Shown here piece after piece: positions 1 to 10,954 of a stretch of DNA of 42,136 nucleotides. Under the pieces are notes generated by a model that worked only from the letters and a program-made list of their open reading frames with translations, had not been told where the DNA came from and ran no database searches. A program made the translations under genes and the position numbers. The stretch comes from Condylostoma magnum. Taxonomy: Eukaryota; Ciliophora; Heterotrichea; Heterotrichida; Condylostomatidae. Location: contig CAKKTI010000162.1 of the NCBI GenBank assembly GCA_920105805.1, forward strand, positions 1 to 42,136, in the 5' to 3' direction. Within the stretch, counting starts at the first letter, position 1. Every line of letters begins with the position of its first letter.

Positions 1-1422
1 AATTGCCAAAATTTAAGGATAATCATTGGGAGTGGAAGAAGCTGCTGCAAATTGTTAAAATTCTGGATTATTTTTACGTCTTCTGCAAATACAAATACAG
101 ATTTGAATCAATAGAATAATGATTACTCCAGCAATGACTGCACAAACTATCAAGATCTTATAGAAATTATCAGATTCTGATTCTAATTATTTTTCATAGA
201 GATTGATATCTGTTGTTTTCTGTATATTCAAATACTGCAGTTTTATAGCTACTTGCAAATCTTATTAATTCTCCAATTCTATCTTAATTCTATATGTTTT
301 ATGTGATAATTTTTAAAAGTTATCAATATGAAAGTAAAGTGTATTATTAATAGCTTTTAAATCTAGTGATTTGTTCTCACCACTGATTTTTTCTTAAGAT
401 TCCAAGTTTTTAGGGTTTTAGTCTTCTTAAAATATCAACGAAACTTTCAAGTTTTCTAGTTTAATTAAGCTATCATTATGCATACTTAATGTAAATTCTA
501 GTATATCTTTCTTAAATTATACATCTAAAGTATTAAGATTGATATTAAAAGTTGTAAAAGTTAAAAATTGGTTTAAAATGTTATCTAGATCACTAAGATT
601 TTATAAATTTGGTAAAGTATCTGATGTTTCTTCCAAAAATACATTAAATGCTACAGAGTTTTCACCTAATAGAAACTAATTGAGACACCCCTCTGTTTAT
701 GCACTTTTAATCAAATTTCAGCCTAATTCTCCTGAATATTCCTATAATTATTCCGTGAAATGCTCCATTGATTCATCATTTTATGCATATATCTCTTTTT
801 ACCCATTATTATAATACACAAACGTGGCAGCTATATTATTTTACTGTATAAAACTCATTAAGGCTTATGTTTCTAGCTCTGAATAAGGCTCTTTACCTCT
901 ATACAGCTAGCTGCATGGATTGATAAACCTATCCTCATTTAAGACTTCGAAATCCCTGCAAAAATTAACGTCAAGATTAACTCCAAAGGAATCATCACAT
1001 TAATCCTAGTTCATATTCTTTATTTTGTTCAATATTTTGCCTTATTCAGTCCAATGCTAACATGTGAAAATGTATGAATCGATATTCAAAGCAGGTATAA
1101 AAATCATATTATAATTTTGCTCTATTTCAGGGCTATTCAAAATTTGCTTTAAATGATAAATAATCTAATAAGACGATTGCAGAGAATTACCATGAACTGC
1201 TCCTAGTAGAAGTGTGTAAGGAATGTTATTATTATCTTTAGACATCCGTAAAGCCTTTATTTCCTGTTCCATTAATGTTTTTCCTACTGTAATTAGTTCT
1301 ACATCCTCATTTTATTCCTCGATTTCTTGCATTATGCTTAATATTTCATCGTAGGTATATAGCCCATTAATTGATCCTACTGTAGCTTAAGCAGTTAGAA
1401 GAGCTAAGATTGGAATCCACAT
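1..1422 (-). CDS. M14 carboxypeptidase-like type I membrane protein, probably inactive (3' end outside window)
   Basis: Read from ATG at 1422 with TAA/TAG as Gln and one TGA as Trp, the frame is open for 474 codons to the window edge. Residues 1-17 form a hydrophobic signal peptide (MWIPILALLTA). A zinc-carboxypeptidase fold is suggested by LLGAVHGNS near residue 75, FIPALNIDSY, GVNLDVNFCRDFE and LYRGKEPYSELETQA, which align with family signatures HxxE, GVDxNRN and YxGxxPxSExE. The zinc ligand Glu is replaced (HGNS), the Arg of NRN is missing and I see no third His ligand, so it is likely a pseudoenzyme. Near the C-terminal side a transmembrane helix (ILIVCAVIAGVIIILLIQI) is followed by a basic CRRRK stop-transfer stretch and a cytosolic tail. 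It is divergent from the CTD-phosphatase gene, with 112 nt between start codons. The family call is moderately sure; inactivity is inferred from motifs. Confidence 0.7.
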
Positions 1423-1534
1423 TTAAAATTTATTTGAATTTAGAAAATTGCTATTGAGATATCTGCATAATACGTAATCAATTAGGGAGTTAATAAATAA
1501 AAAATAAAGCAATTCCTATAAAGACTGAATAAAA
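1423..1534. promoter_or_regulatory. divergent intergenic region between two start codons
   Basis: 112 nt separate the ATG of the minus-strand carboxypeptidase-like gene from the ATG of the plus-strand phosphatase gene. It must hold both promoters and 5' leaders. It is AT-rich and I see no specific motif beyond A-rich stretches. Confidence 0.4.
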
Positions 1535-2947
1535 ATGAATCTTAATAACTCACGCCGCTTACTAAAGAATCCTAATTTTAAAGCTAACTAAGGCTAGAGG
1601 ACGCAAAGAAGAAAGCTTATCAACGTAAGTTCATAACAAAGAAATCAAATTTAGATTGATTAAAAATAGCAAATTGATAAAAACTCTCCCAAGGCAAGCT
1701 CATAAATTACTAATTTCTTCAATAAGCCATAGTAAATCTCAAGACAATCCTTATAAAATCAGTAATAAGCTGAGAGATTCATAAATATTTCGAGATAAAA
1801 CAAAAATTAATCAAATTAAATGACCAGTTCTTCCTCTACTACTTAACTTCCTTCTTAAACTAGCTAAAAATCCTAACTAGCAAATCTAAGATTATCTAGA
1901 AATTTAAATAAAACTTAAAGAAATTCTGAACCCAACCTTACAGCAAGAAATTCTACTAAGTAAAATCTTAATAATGTAATCACTAGCGTGCAGTACTAAC
2001 CCTAGTAAAGAAACTTAAGTCTAAGCAAAATAGAAGACGAATCTAGACACTAATCAGATCTTATGTACAAAGAGCACTTATTTCAAACATGCCAAGCCTT
2101 AAAATTTGTAAAAAGTCTTCCTCAAATTGACTAAACTACTCTCAGATAGAAAAGAGTCAATCTTCCCAAGCGTCTTGGATATGAGAACAAGAAAACCATA
2201 ATTTTTGATTTAGATGAAACTTTGGTCCATTGCTGTGATACCAGCAACACTTAAAATCCGTAAATTACACTTCCCATCAAATTTCCATCAGGAGATACAA
2301 TACATGCAGGGATGAATATAAGACCATATGCTGTAGAATGCTTAAAGGAAGCTAATAAGCATTTCGAAGTTATAGTATTCACAGCATCTCACAAATGCTA
2401 CGCAGATGTTGTTCTAAACTACTTGGACCCTTCTAGACAGCTAATACACCACAGACTGTACAGGGAGAACTGTATTATTGTATAAGGACTACATATAAAG
2501 GACCTAAGAATATTCGCCTATAGGAAAATACAAGACCTTGTTATAGTAGACAATGCCTTATATTCCTTCGGGTATCAACTAGACAATGGAATTCCTATAA
2601 TATCATGACACGATGACAAAAATGACAAAGAACTGCTGAATCTAATTGACTACATGTAAGTTCTAGCAGATTCGCAGGACATACGAGAAATAAACAGAAG
2701 AACTTTCGAGCTAAGCAGAAAAGACGATGCAAGTCAACTAAATCTCCGCATAGGAAGCCAACAAAATACTCCGATACCCCGACTCAACAAAAGTTACACT
2801 CACCGATCCCTTAGCAAATCAGCTAAGTACAAGCCAACAGTACTTTCACCATTCTTCAAGCCTTCTATACAAAGTCCAATACAATAGCTGAAAAATAGCT
2901 AACAAAGACCACGTCGTAGGCCATTAGACGCTTCTATTCTTAACTAG
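1535..2947 (+). CDS. FCP1/SCP-like (NLI interacting factor, CTD-type) phosphatase
   Basis: A HAD-superfamily Ser/Thr phosphatase of about 470 residues. Residues 1-190 are Gln/Asn/Ser-rich and probably disordered. The catalytic DLDET motif, in TIIFDLDETLVHC, lies near residue 223. It is followed by NIRPYAVECL, VIVFTASHKCYADVVLNYLDP, HRLYRENC, KDLRIF and DLVIVDNALYSFGYQ, all in family order. The next segment, NGIPIIS-(TGA)-HDDKNDKELL, has TGA (2606-2608) where SCP/Dullard proteins have Trp (SWFDD), which is strong evidence that TGA is Trp. The tail is basic and Ser/Pro-rich. The frame has no TGA stop before 3107, inside the next gene, so termination is assigned to the tandem TAG-TAA at 2945-2950, just 20-23 nt before the kinase ATG. 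Expected substrates are phosphoserines of RNA polymerase II CTD or similar proteins. Confidence 0.85.
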
Positions 2948-2970
2948 TAAATAACATTTTAATTTAAATT

Positions 2971-4734
2971 ATGGGCAAAAACTAATCCAAGCCATTAGGC
3001 AGTACATTGCAACAGAATAGAGGGAAAAGGAGTAGAAGGTACACTAATCCAAAGGGAGTAGCTTGTATATCTTCAAGAAATATATATGTTTTAGCTGAAC
3101 AGTAAATGATTAAAGTTACTGTTTTTGACTCAGATCTCACATGTGGGTGGCTCTTATCAGAAACTAAGCGTCAATACTCAGGCTCAAAGTAAATTGTAGC
3201 TTTAAAAACCAAAAACGATATAGAAACACTAGACTATTGGCTGACCTAATATGACAGAAAATTAAAGCCTTTGTAAGACAATATGAAGCTAATAACTGTT
3301 TTCTATGAGCAAGTAGAGCCGCCTATACAAATCTAGCATTTCTAACCAAACAAGTTCATAGGGGAAGGAGGATTCTCTAAAGTGATGCAAGTCAGGAAAA
3401 TTAACACCGGAGAGCTTTTTGCTTGTAAGGTTATGAACAAACAGTATATTTTAGATGAGAACAAGGTATATCAGATAATGAATGAAAAAGACATAATGTC
3501 TGGGATAGACCATCCATTTTTAGTTAACTTATTCTGGACATTTCAATCTGCAACGGAGCTGTATATGATAATGGAGCTTTGTGTAGGGGGTGAAATGGCT
3601 TTCCACTTGCATTAACTAGGCAGGTTTTCAGAGGAGCAGGCTAAGTTTTACTTTTGTGAAATTTTATTAGGAATCGAGTACTTGCATAGTCTCGGAATTG
3701 CATACAGGGATCTGAAGCCTGAGAACGTGCTGATAGATATAGACGGGCATATAAGACTCACTGATTTCGGACTGTCAAAGCAGGAAATGTACGACGGAGT
3801 GCAGAGTAAAAGCTTCTGCGGGTCACCTGAGTACATGGCTCCTGAAATGCTGAAGGGAAAGGAGCATAGTAGGGATATTGATTATTATCACCTAGGAGTC
3901 TTGTTATTCGAGATGTTAGTAGGCGCTCCTCCCTTCTATCATGATAACATTGATATAATGCATAAAAACATTGTAAGTAAGGAGCTCATTTTACCTAATT
4001 TTATGTCAGCGCAGTGCAAAGATCTGCTTAGTAGGTTATTGCAGAAATCCCCGGAAGATAGATTAGGATTTTTTGGAGGAATCGAAGCTATCAAAAGTCA
4101 CGAATGGATTTAAAATGCTGATTGGGATAACTTGCTAGAGAAAAGACTAGCTCCTCCCTTTAGACCCAGTGTATTTGGATCTAATTTTGACCCTAGACTT
4201 ACTTCTGTTGAATTAGAGCAGCATATTTTCTAAGAAGTTGAACAATTACACTTTCCTAAAGAATCTTTTAGTGATTATGCTGAAAATCCGTTCTTTGGGT
4301 TTGAGTATAATAGTGAAAATATATACAGGCCTAGAAATAGTATCTATAATGGGCAAAGCCCTATATCTGGGTCTATATATAAGAAAAAAGTACTGACATA
4401 AACTCTGCATGAGAATCAAAGAAATCCGAGATTGTACTAGTTGTAAAGTCCTAGCAATTATGACTCATCTACAATTTCTAAGCCTGTTTCTCCGCTTGTT
4501 TCAGCTAAAAACTCATTTGCTATTATTAGAGATAGGAATATAGATCTAAATTAAACAGCTATTGTTTAAAAATAAAGAAATTTAAATGATATATCATTCA
4601 CAAATCCTAATTAAGCTAATAAAGACTGTATATTCTTCAGGGGAACTAATAGAGTTAAGAGGTAAAAAACTGCTGTTTTTAATATGGAAAAAACTACAAG
4701 TTATATTGAGAGTCGATTGAATACATTTAGATAA
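2971..4734 (+). CDS. AGC-type protein kinase with N-myristoylation signal
   Basis: The N-terminus MGKNQSKP fits an N-myristoylation consensus, suggesting membrane attachment. An uncharacterised, possibly PH-like segment (about residues 30-105) precedes the kinase domain. Visible are the Gly loop (GEGGFSK), catalytic Lys (ACKVMNK), YRDLKPENVL, LTDFGLSK, FCGSPEYMAPEML in the activation segment, and DYYHLGVLLFEMLVGAPPF. YRD and this activation loop are typical of AGC kinases. The C-terminal extension keeps an FFGFEY hydrophobic motif like those phosphorylated by PDK1/TORC2-type kinases. Gln is encoded by TAA/TAG, for example right after AFHLH. The end is uncertain: TAA at 4732-4734 gives 587 residues, and the first TGA at 4801-4803 gives 610 with an unconvincing hydrophobic tail. 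It starts 23 nt after the phosphatase gene and converges on the next gene. Confidence 0.88.
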
Positions 4735-4792
4735 AATATTATGTACTATTTTGGTTTTAAAGACTTGTTACTTATTATACACATTTACAGTA

Positions 4793-5959
4793 CTAAATAT
4801 TGAATTTACTAAATAAAGCATGTTTTGTATATTTTTTAGGGACATGAAAGCGCATAACTCCTCTCTGATTACAATTTCGCTGTACAAAACTCTGATTATC
4901 TAATTATAAAATATCATCAAAATAGCTAATCTGAGGCTTAGCACTTAGCTTTTATCTTATTTGCTTCATTTTTTCACTTATGATTGATTAGTATTTCTTT
5001 GTACATTTACTATGCAGGCTTAAAGCATTTTCTTTTTCTTACTTTAACATTTCATTCGCTTTGATTATAATATTCTATGCTTATTTTTATTTATTAATGC
5101 ATCTTTGCTTGTAATTTAACGAACTTTCACTTGATTCCCGTCTGGATGACAGATTTGATTAACTTTCAAAACTAATATTGCTCTTTTGACCATATCTACT
5201 GGGAGTTGCAGTCCTAATCTAAACTCTACTTCCTAATGAAGGAGTTCTTTTCAGATTGTATGAATTAGGCTCTGGTGTAATGCTTTGTCTGTTTGCAGGG
5301 CACATTACAAATTTAGTTGAACCTTCTCTTTTGTATCTGTAAAATACATCTTTTTAGATGTGTTTGGGCTTCTATATCCAAATTTGTTTATTTTCATTTT
5401 GTTGATCAAAAATACTTTACATTTTCAAATTATTAACGATGTTTTTAAATTAGCAGAAGTTATTTATGGATATTTTATTCTTAACGCAGGGAAATAAAGG
5501 AATTTTCATTATGATTTTTATGATTATAAAAGTATTTGTAACTTTTTGTACAATAAGTAGAAATATAATTTATACTGGAAGTATTCATTTTTGAGTTGTT
5601 TTTAGTCATATCTTTATTAAAGTGACTATTAGCACCTGCGCGTATTTTAGTGTTTTTCATGAGTACTTTATCAATTTATCTACCTTTATTACAACAGTTA
5701 TTTTACACAAGTATAACGATCACTTTGCTATCTTATTTCCACTATCAGGATAAGCTTAAGCCAATTAATAGTATTTTGTATCAGATAATCTATCTATGAT
5801 ATCTATATTATCTTGCTTACTTCATGCTAATTCATTACTCTTCCTTTTTATTTCCAATACATTTGAGCAATATATCCTTTGTTAAGACATACAATAATTT
5901 TAAAATGGAATTTAATAACTTAATAATATTTAAAATTCCTCTTAGCTTATACAGTTCAT
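4793..5959 (-). CDS. Ser/Gln-rich protein of unknown function, probably spliced
   Basis: Three protein-like frames join if two GT...AG introns are removed: 23 nt at 5684-5706 and 49 nt at 5372-5420. The coding length is then 1095 nt (364 residues) from ATG 5959 to TAG 4793. Exon 3 is the most convincing: it has PEPNSYNLKRTPSLGS and a run of Ser/Arg with probable phosphorylation sites (SNLSSRRESSESS), then a short helical Lys/Gln-rich region. No known domain was recognised. The stop lies head-on against the kinase gene: if the kinase uses TGA 4801-4803 the two genes overlap by 11 nt. There is no TGA in this frame until well inside the kinase gene, so termination at TAG is inferred. Exon boundaries are my inference from frame continuity and need transcript data. 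Exon 3 alone could begin at ATG 5509. Confidence 0.55.
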
Positions 5960-6193
5960 TAATATTTGTTTGTTTTATAACCAATAAAGCAGTATTAAGC
6001 ACAAAACATTTGCAAATTTTGTAGTTGCTTTATATTATCGCACCCCTATAAAAGTTTTCCTCATGACTAAATTTTTAACTAATATCAAAATAGTATTTAG
6101 TATATTCAAGCAAGCATGATTCTTATCAACTTACTCAATTCTTCTCATTCCCCTACAATTATTCTAAAACGATATTTACTGAGAATATAAACA

Positions 6194-6643
6194 ATGGAAA
6201 ATCAACTACACTAAAATGATCACCCAGAAGGTTTTTTATGCAAGCATCCCGGATGTGAGAAAATACTTTCTAGTAAATACAACTTAAAGCGCCATGTGGA
6301 CTCCTGCCATCTGGGTGTAAGGCCATATGAATGTATGATTTGCTTTAAAAGATTTTCATCAAAGCAAAATAAGCGTGAACATATGCGTCTTTAGCACTCT
6401 TATTCAAACTTAACTCCCATTGCAGTCCCGGAAGGAGTAGAAATTGTTAGGGATATTTAAGTAGCAGAGTTGCATGAGCTCCTGAGCAAATCAGAAGACC
6501 CTGCTATTAGACCTTATGCTAGGGTGAATAGAATCTATCTATACCCTGAGCCGCTGTTCACAACTGATATTCCTTTGATAAGTTCAAACAGATAAGTCAG
6601 GAAACCACTCCCAAGCTTTCACAGTGTTTTTAAGTTAAAATAA
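6194..6643 (+). CDS. small C2H2 zinc-finger protein
   Basis: About 149 residues. Two adjacent C2H2 fingers fill residues 16-70: C-x4-C-x12-H-x4-H (CKHPGCEKILSS...) followed, via a linker containing RPYE, by C-x2-C-x12-H-x4-H (CMICFKRFSS...). Such paired fingers usually bind DNA, so this is a probable transcription factor or nucleic-acid-binding protein. The C-terminal half has no known domain. Ending at the tandem TAA-TAA (6641-6646) is a judgement; if both are read as Gln the frame runs to TGA at 6758-6760 and adds 39 residues of lower GC content. The gene converges on the selenoprotein K gene, leaving about 300 nt that carry the SECIS element of that gene on the other strand. Confidence 0.8.
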
Positions 6644-6946
6644 TAAGTTTTATAGTATATGTGTGAGCACTTTATATAGAATGTTGGAGAGGGAAATGAT
6701 AATTATTAGGTATTAAAGGCTAATTTAAATCATTAATTTTACTAGGCAAGCTTTAATTGATTATAGCCTTAGCATATGTATTAGGATATAAACCTTATAG
6801 TTCCAACCATTTAGCTTTAAAAGTACATTAATATAATTAAAACATTCGATAATTAACACATTTTTAAGTATTACATCTCAGATAGATTGAAAAGATGTAA
6901 AACCAGGCTTTCCTACAAAATTTCTTTAAATAATTTCTTTACTAAT

Positions 6947-6997
6947 TAGTTCTCATTTCAAAACCAAACCTTTAGGCTTTGAAACTCACTTGAACTA
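6947..6997 (-). promoter_or_regulatory. SECIS element (selenocysteine insertion stem-loop) in the 3' UTR of selenoprotein K
   Basis: On the minus strand the RNA folds as a type-1-like eukaryotic SECIS. Helix I is UAGUUC (6997-6992) with GAACUA (6952-6947). The non-Watson-Crick quartet is GUGA (6989-6986) opposite UGAG (6955-6952). Helix II is 6984-6975 with 6965-6956, ten continuous pairs including one G-U, and the G6985-U6955 contact closes the quartet. The nine-nt apical loop (6974-6966) begins UAAA, placing unpaired A residues 12-14 nt after the GUGA, the spacing the family requires. It sits 18 nt after the stop codon and about 40 nt after the in-frame TGA. The first quartet position is G rather than the common A. 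Pairing was checked by eye; folding software was not run. Confidence 0.82.
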
Positions 6998-7014
6998 TAA
7001 AAATCTAATCAAAA

Positions 7015-7203
7015 TCAGCCCCCTCCTCAACCTCCTAAAGGTACATAAGGTCTCGCTTAAAAGTTCCCAACTGATCCTCTTGTGGGCCTATTATCAGGAT
7101 TTCCTCGTCCAGGTTATATGATTGAATTGACCAGATGACCTAAGAAGTCAACTGCTCCCCATACATAATCAGAAATTCTAGTAGTGATAGACTTTTGGGA
7201 CAT
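7015..7203 (-). CDS. SELENOK: selenoprotein K-like protein with C-terminal selenocysteine (TGA)
   Basis: A 62-residue protein from ATG 7203. Residues 12-29 (DYVWGAVDFLGHLVNSII) form the single membrane helix and match the FFWGIAEF region of SelK. Then comes a Gly/Pro/Arg/Asn-rich tail (GRGNPDNRPTRGSVGNF), and the end reads PLGG-(TGA)-GGG followed by a second TGA stop at 7017-7015. Animal SelK ends in GGUGR, so the first TGA (7029-7027) is in the expected selenocysteine position, and a SECIS element lies just downstream. SelK family members are small ER membrane proteins linked to ER-associated degradation and Ca flux. This cop​y lacks the longer lumenal N-terminus of vertebrate SelK (94 residues); an upstream exon is possible because the frame stays open. 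The first TGA could in principle be read as Trp, but the SECIS argues for Sec. Confidence 0.8.
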
Positions 7204-7220
7204 TTTATATTTCTAGAATT

Positions 7221-7760
7221 CTAATCTAACAATTTAAACACTCTCTTAACAAAGAACCTTGTACCCGGGGACCTAGTCTCCTTATTGCGCACGTTTGCTC
7301 AAAGAAAAGATGAATTTATACGGGATTCCGTCTCTATTTCTTTTACTGGCTAAATTTACTCGACTTACTTAGGCTTGTGTACTATGAACTTCTTGTTTCA
7401 CTTTTCCTAGGATTACTTGATTTGTATTACAATATTTGGAGTTATACTGCGTGTTTATGTACGTTCATTGTAGGGAGTGGAGGTTTAGGTTATGAAAGGA
7501 GGAGTGTTTAAAATCTGAGTTGCTTATTTTTTAATTCTGCTTATTTACTTAGAACGACTAAGTACAATTGGATTCTCCTGTTTTCTAATTGATCTAGTTT
7601 TTTTCCTTCAGGGACGCAGTGGCTTGCTAGTTCTGGTTTTTCTGTATTATTTATCTAATTCTTAGGCGTATTTATTGGTTTCCAATTTTTTCTTGTATTC
7701 TAGTAACTATTCTTAGTATATGCTTTAATGTATACCCTGGCCTGTTTGAGAATTAATCAT
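7221..7760 (-). CDS. basic, Gln/Lys-rich protein of unknown function
   Basis: A 179-residue frame from ATG 7760 to TAG 7221. It is strongly basic, with stretches such as KTRTSKPLRP, KKTRSIRKQENP and QILNTPPFITQTSTPYNERT, and a C-terminal SPGTRFFVKRVFKLLD. I recognise no domain. The low-complexity, Thr/Pro/Lys-rich composition suggests a disordered protein, perhaps cytoskeletal or nuclear, but this is only inference. The start codon overlaps the possible extension of SIN3, and the stop lies 17 nt before the SelK ATG, so it belongs to a head-to-tail string of minus-strand genes. Two TGA codons are read as Trp. Confidence 0.6.
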
Positions 7761-7773
7761 TTTTATTACTAAT

Positions 7774-10700
7774 CTACTCAAAATTATTATAGAAATCTTG
7801 ATTCTTAACTATCCGATTGAATTTTTCTTCTGATCTTTTCACTTATTCTTAAATTATCTGATTTTTAGTATATAAGGAGTTTTTATCATTTTAAGGAGTA
7901 ATTTGAGGTATTTATTAATGGAATCTTCTGCTGAACATACTATCCTCTGTACCAAAAGTAAAACACAGCTTTTTTCCTATTCCTGTCAGCCCTAGTACAA
8001 TATTATTACTTATTTCTAAATGCTTCAGTGCATCATAGCATATTCTCCCTTAAAACTGCCTAAAATATTTCTATAGATTATTTGGATCATAATTCTTTTA
8101 ATTTCTGTTTTCAATATAATCGTTATAAATGCAATCCATGTAGTTAAAAGAAGGCGTTACTATCGGCAATCTTTCATAAGGATTTTCAATATAAGTAACA
8201 GCAAGTGTTTTTGTAATTTAATTTCAATAAAACCTGAAAAAGGGAGTAGGGTTACTTCTTGCGAGTCATGTTATCTCTGAAAAATACATTTCTTCATTTG
8301 GGCAGAATTACTTAAACTTTTAGAACTATGCATAACACCTTTTTGCCTAATTATCCTGTATAAGAGCAATCAGAGCCTTAGAAGCATAATTTGCTAGTTT
8401 ATCAAAAGTAAACAATAAATATCCATTGCTCTCTAATAGATTCCGACACTTTTATTCAAATTTAGTAGCATCAAAAGTGCCTTTTAGGGCATGGTAGACT
8501 ATTTTTCTAAATTAATCGTATTTTATTTCAACCTCTTCATCGAAATGGTCAATAAAGTTTTAGTTTTCCTCAGACAGTATGTATTTTACCTTAGTAAGCC
8601 TTTCATATAAAGCATAAAAGTATTTCATTAGTATATATAAGGAATTTGAGCTATAAAATACAGTCTAATCCTTTAAAATAGGTAAATATGCATTGAAAAG
8701 TTATCCTGGCTTTAGAATGATAGGATCCTAGGCTACTTCACTGGAGCTTATAGATTATGCCTCTGATTCACTCAATTAATCATCAGTAATTCATCTTTTG
8801 ATAATCTTTTAAGTCTTTTCTTCTGATTGCATTTACGATTAGCCGCTTTTTTCCTAGGGCAAGTTTTGGTCTTCTTGCAAATTTCTTACTTGTCAATTCG
8901 ATATATCATCAGGTAGATCGTATCCCATGAAATTCTAAAAAATGATCTAAACCCACTGCATTGCCTTTTACCTATTATTTCCTACAATTTTATCAGTTGC
9001 AAATATCAAAATTCTCAACGCATCAAAAACAATGTCAGTATATGCAAATTTCATTCTAAAATGAGGGAAAATGCACACTTCTGGCTCATTATTATAAGAA
9101 GGCTTTAACCCTAGGGAAAAGGACTGTTTAAAATCTTTAGCTAGTTCTCCTATTTAATCCTCGTTTTCGTCCTAGGGTAAATGGCTACTAAGTCCGGAAA
9201 AGCTGCTGTAATAAACAGTTTACTTTGTCCCTCCTAGAAACTCATAAGAATCGGGCTGATTTTGCAGTTAAATCACATTATACCCTATTTCCCTGTACTG
9301 ATGTCTGCTATCATACCTGCTTTTCGCCTCATTTATAAACGCCTTTTTATTAGTAAGCCTTTTCTCATTTTACTTAAAAATGAACGATTTATGGTCCAAA
9401 GACTTTTAAAAGTTTTTCTCCATAGTTTCCGTCCAGCTTTTATTGCTTTCAGGCCTTACAACATTCTTCCAAGTAGTTACCTTTTCATTAAGTCTATGAA
9501 TTACAACAGGCAATGCTTTATAGGCTTATTAATGCAGCGCTTCAATCATTTTACTAGTATACTCTCCGTATATTATCTTTATAGGCTTTAATCTCATACT
9601 ACTTAACACGTTATTATCTAATTAAAAACTCGCCTATTGATCAGGATGCAATAGCTTCATTTCATTATGCGCATTTTCCATTAATTTCAAGGTAAAATAG
9701 GCTGTCTCAATCATAATATCCAATTCAAACCGTTCATCTTCACACTTAAACAAGGCTTCTTCAAACGGATTTTTTCGCATTTCCAGAAAACTGTAGTCCT
9801 CACTTCCTTGGGGAACGGATACTCAGTACTTATTTAGTAAAATGGCCTCAGGATGAGGCCTGCTTCTTTTAACCTGAGGTCTTACTATATGGTGATAACT
9901 GTTTCCCTGGTGCAAAATGTTTTTAGTGTCAATTTAGCTCAAAGACTAGAAAAAACAGCCTTGACTTCTTCTTGATTTTTCGCATGAGGATGCTATTTAT
10001 TTAAGTGTGTCTAGGAAATCCCATAAATGGTGTTAAAGCTTTGTGGTTACTTGCATGTTATCCTTTGATACAGCAGTTTTGTATGATTGCCTATCAGTTG
10101 TAAAGAAAAACGATGGTTTTGTTAGCTCAAATAAAGGACGGACTAATTCTATAAGTTCAGTTTTGGTTATAACACATTATGCATAAAGGTTTAGACAGGT
10201 AATTAGCTCCGAGTAGTAATCAGTGTTTTCTTACGAGTTTAAATGGAGTACTGATTTTAATCTGTAGAAGAAAATTTCTTCGTTTTTTGATATTGGCTCT
10301 ATTAAGTCCTCTGCTATGTATTTTTCAAATACTCTAGGGAAGTTCTTAGATTTTATTTTTCTCACTTTATACGGGCCAGGATCGTTATTTTCTGATTTCT
10401 GCCCGTCTTTATTAGAGTATTAGTTTATAAAGGACTTAAACTTTATGTATAGATCTGGATAGTTTGCTAGAACTTTTTGCATTTCTTGTACCAGTGCTAT
10501 CTACTCAATTTCTTTATTAACATACTTTTATAGTAGTTGTGTGTATTTTTCGTATACTTAAGGGTTGTCTTTAGTTTCCTATTGGATTTTTCTCTTGTGT
10601 TCCTTTGCCTTCCTCTTTCAGAGTTTATTTATATTTATTCTGTATTTATAGGGAATGATTTTATTAAATTCGTGTAGTAGAAAACGCTTGTTCTTGAATA

Positions 10701-10878
10701 AATCTTAGACCTAGTTGCAAAGTTCATGAAACTCTGTTCTTTTCTCCTTATATGATTTCATTAAGTATAAAAATTATTGGTAAATTTCATCATTTCCTCT
10801 GCACTTATCTTATACTAGCATTAAATACTTCTTTGTTTACTCAACTCGTTTTACAAGGGAATTCTGCCTATTACTCAT
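7774..10878 (-). CDS. SIN3: SIN3 transcriptional corepressor homologue
   Basis: 1034 residues, intronless. Order: a first paired amphipathic helix (PAH) region at about residues 10-70 ([17 protein letters not shown]), a second at about 105-160 ([15 protein letters not shown]), then the HDAC-interaction region with [23 protein letters not shown]-(TGA)-VSVPQGSED and [11 protein letters not shown]. This continues into the core segment [28 protein letters not shown] and [17 protein letters not shown], and a SIN3-type C-terminal domain ([19 protein letters not shown]). The TGA at 9825-9823 stands at the invariant Trp of LNxTWVSxP. SIN3 scaffolds class I histone deacetylases on chromatin in the nucleus. 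TGA is used for Trp at least six times. The assigned stop is TAG 7776-7774, 13 nt before the next ATG. The start lies 25 nt after a TGA closing the upstream frame. Confidence 0.93.
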
Positions 10879-10954
10879 AATGCCAGCATTGCCTGTTTCT
10901 AGGTCAGACATATATTTTGTTATAAATTAAATGAATAGTTTAATATGATATTTA

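Noticed and set aside
3382-4113. Two separate kinase fragments under the standard code
   Set aside because: They are one kinase gene interrupted only by TAA/TAG Gln codons.
6800-7190. Another minus-strand frame (shifted by one from SelK) with protein-like text
   Set aside because: It overlaps SelK out of frame, has no start in a sensible context and no family match. The SelK frame has family motifs and a SECIS.
6774-7560. Long plus-strand frame with many TGA codons and hydrophobic runs, resembling a membrane protein
   Set aside because: It is antisense to selenoprotein K, its SECIS and the end of the basic gene. When all stops are sense, shadow frames stay open; composition and high TGA use fit a shadow.
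9262-9591. 109-residue plus-strand open frame
   Set aside because: It lies antisense within SIN3, whose minus-strand reading has clear conserved motifs.
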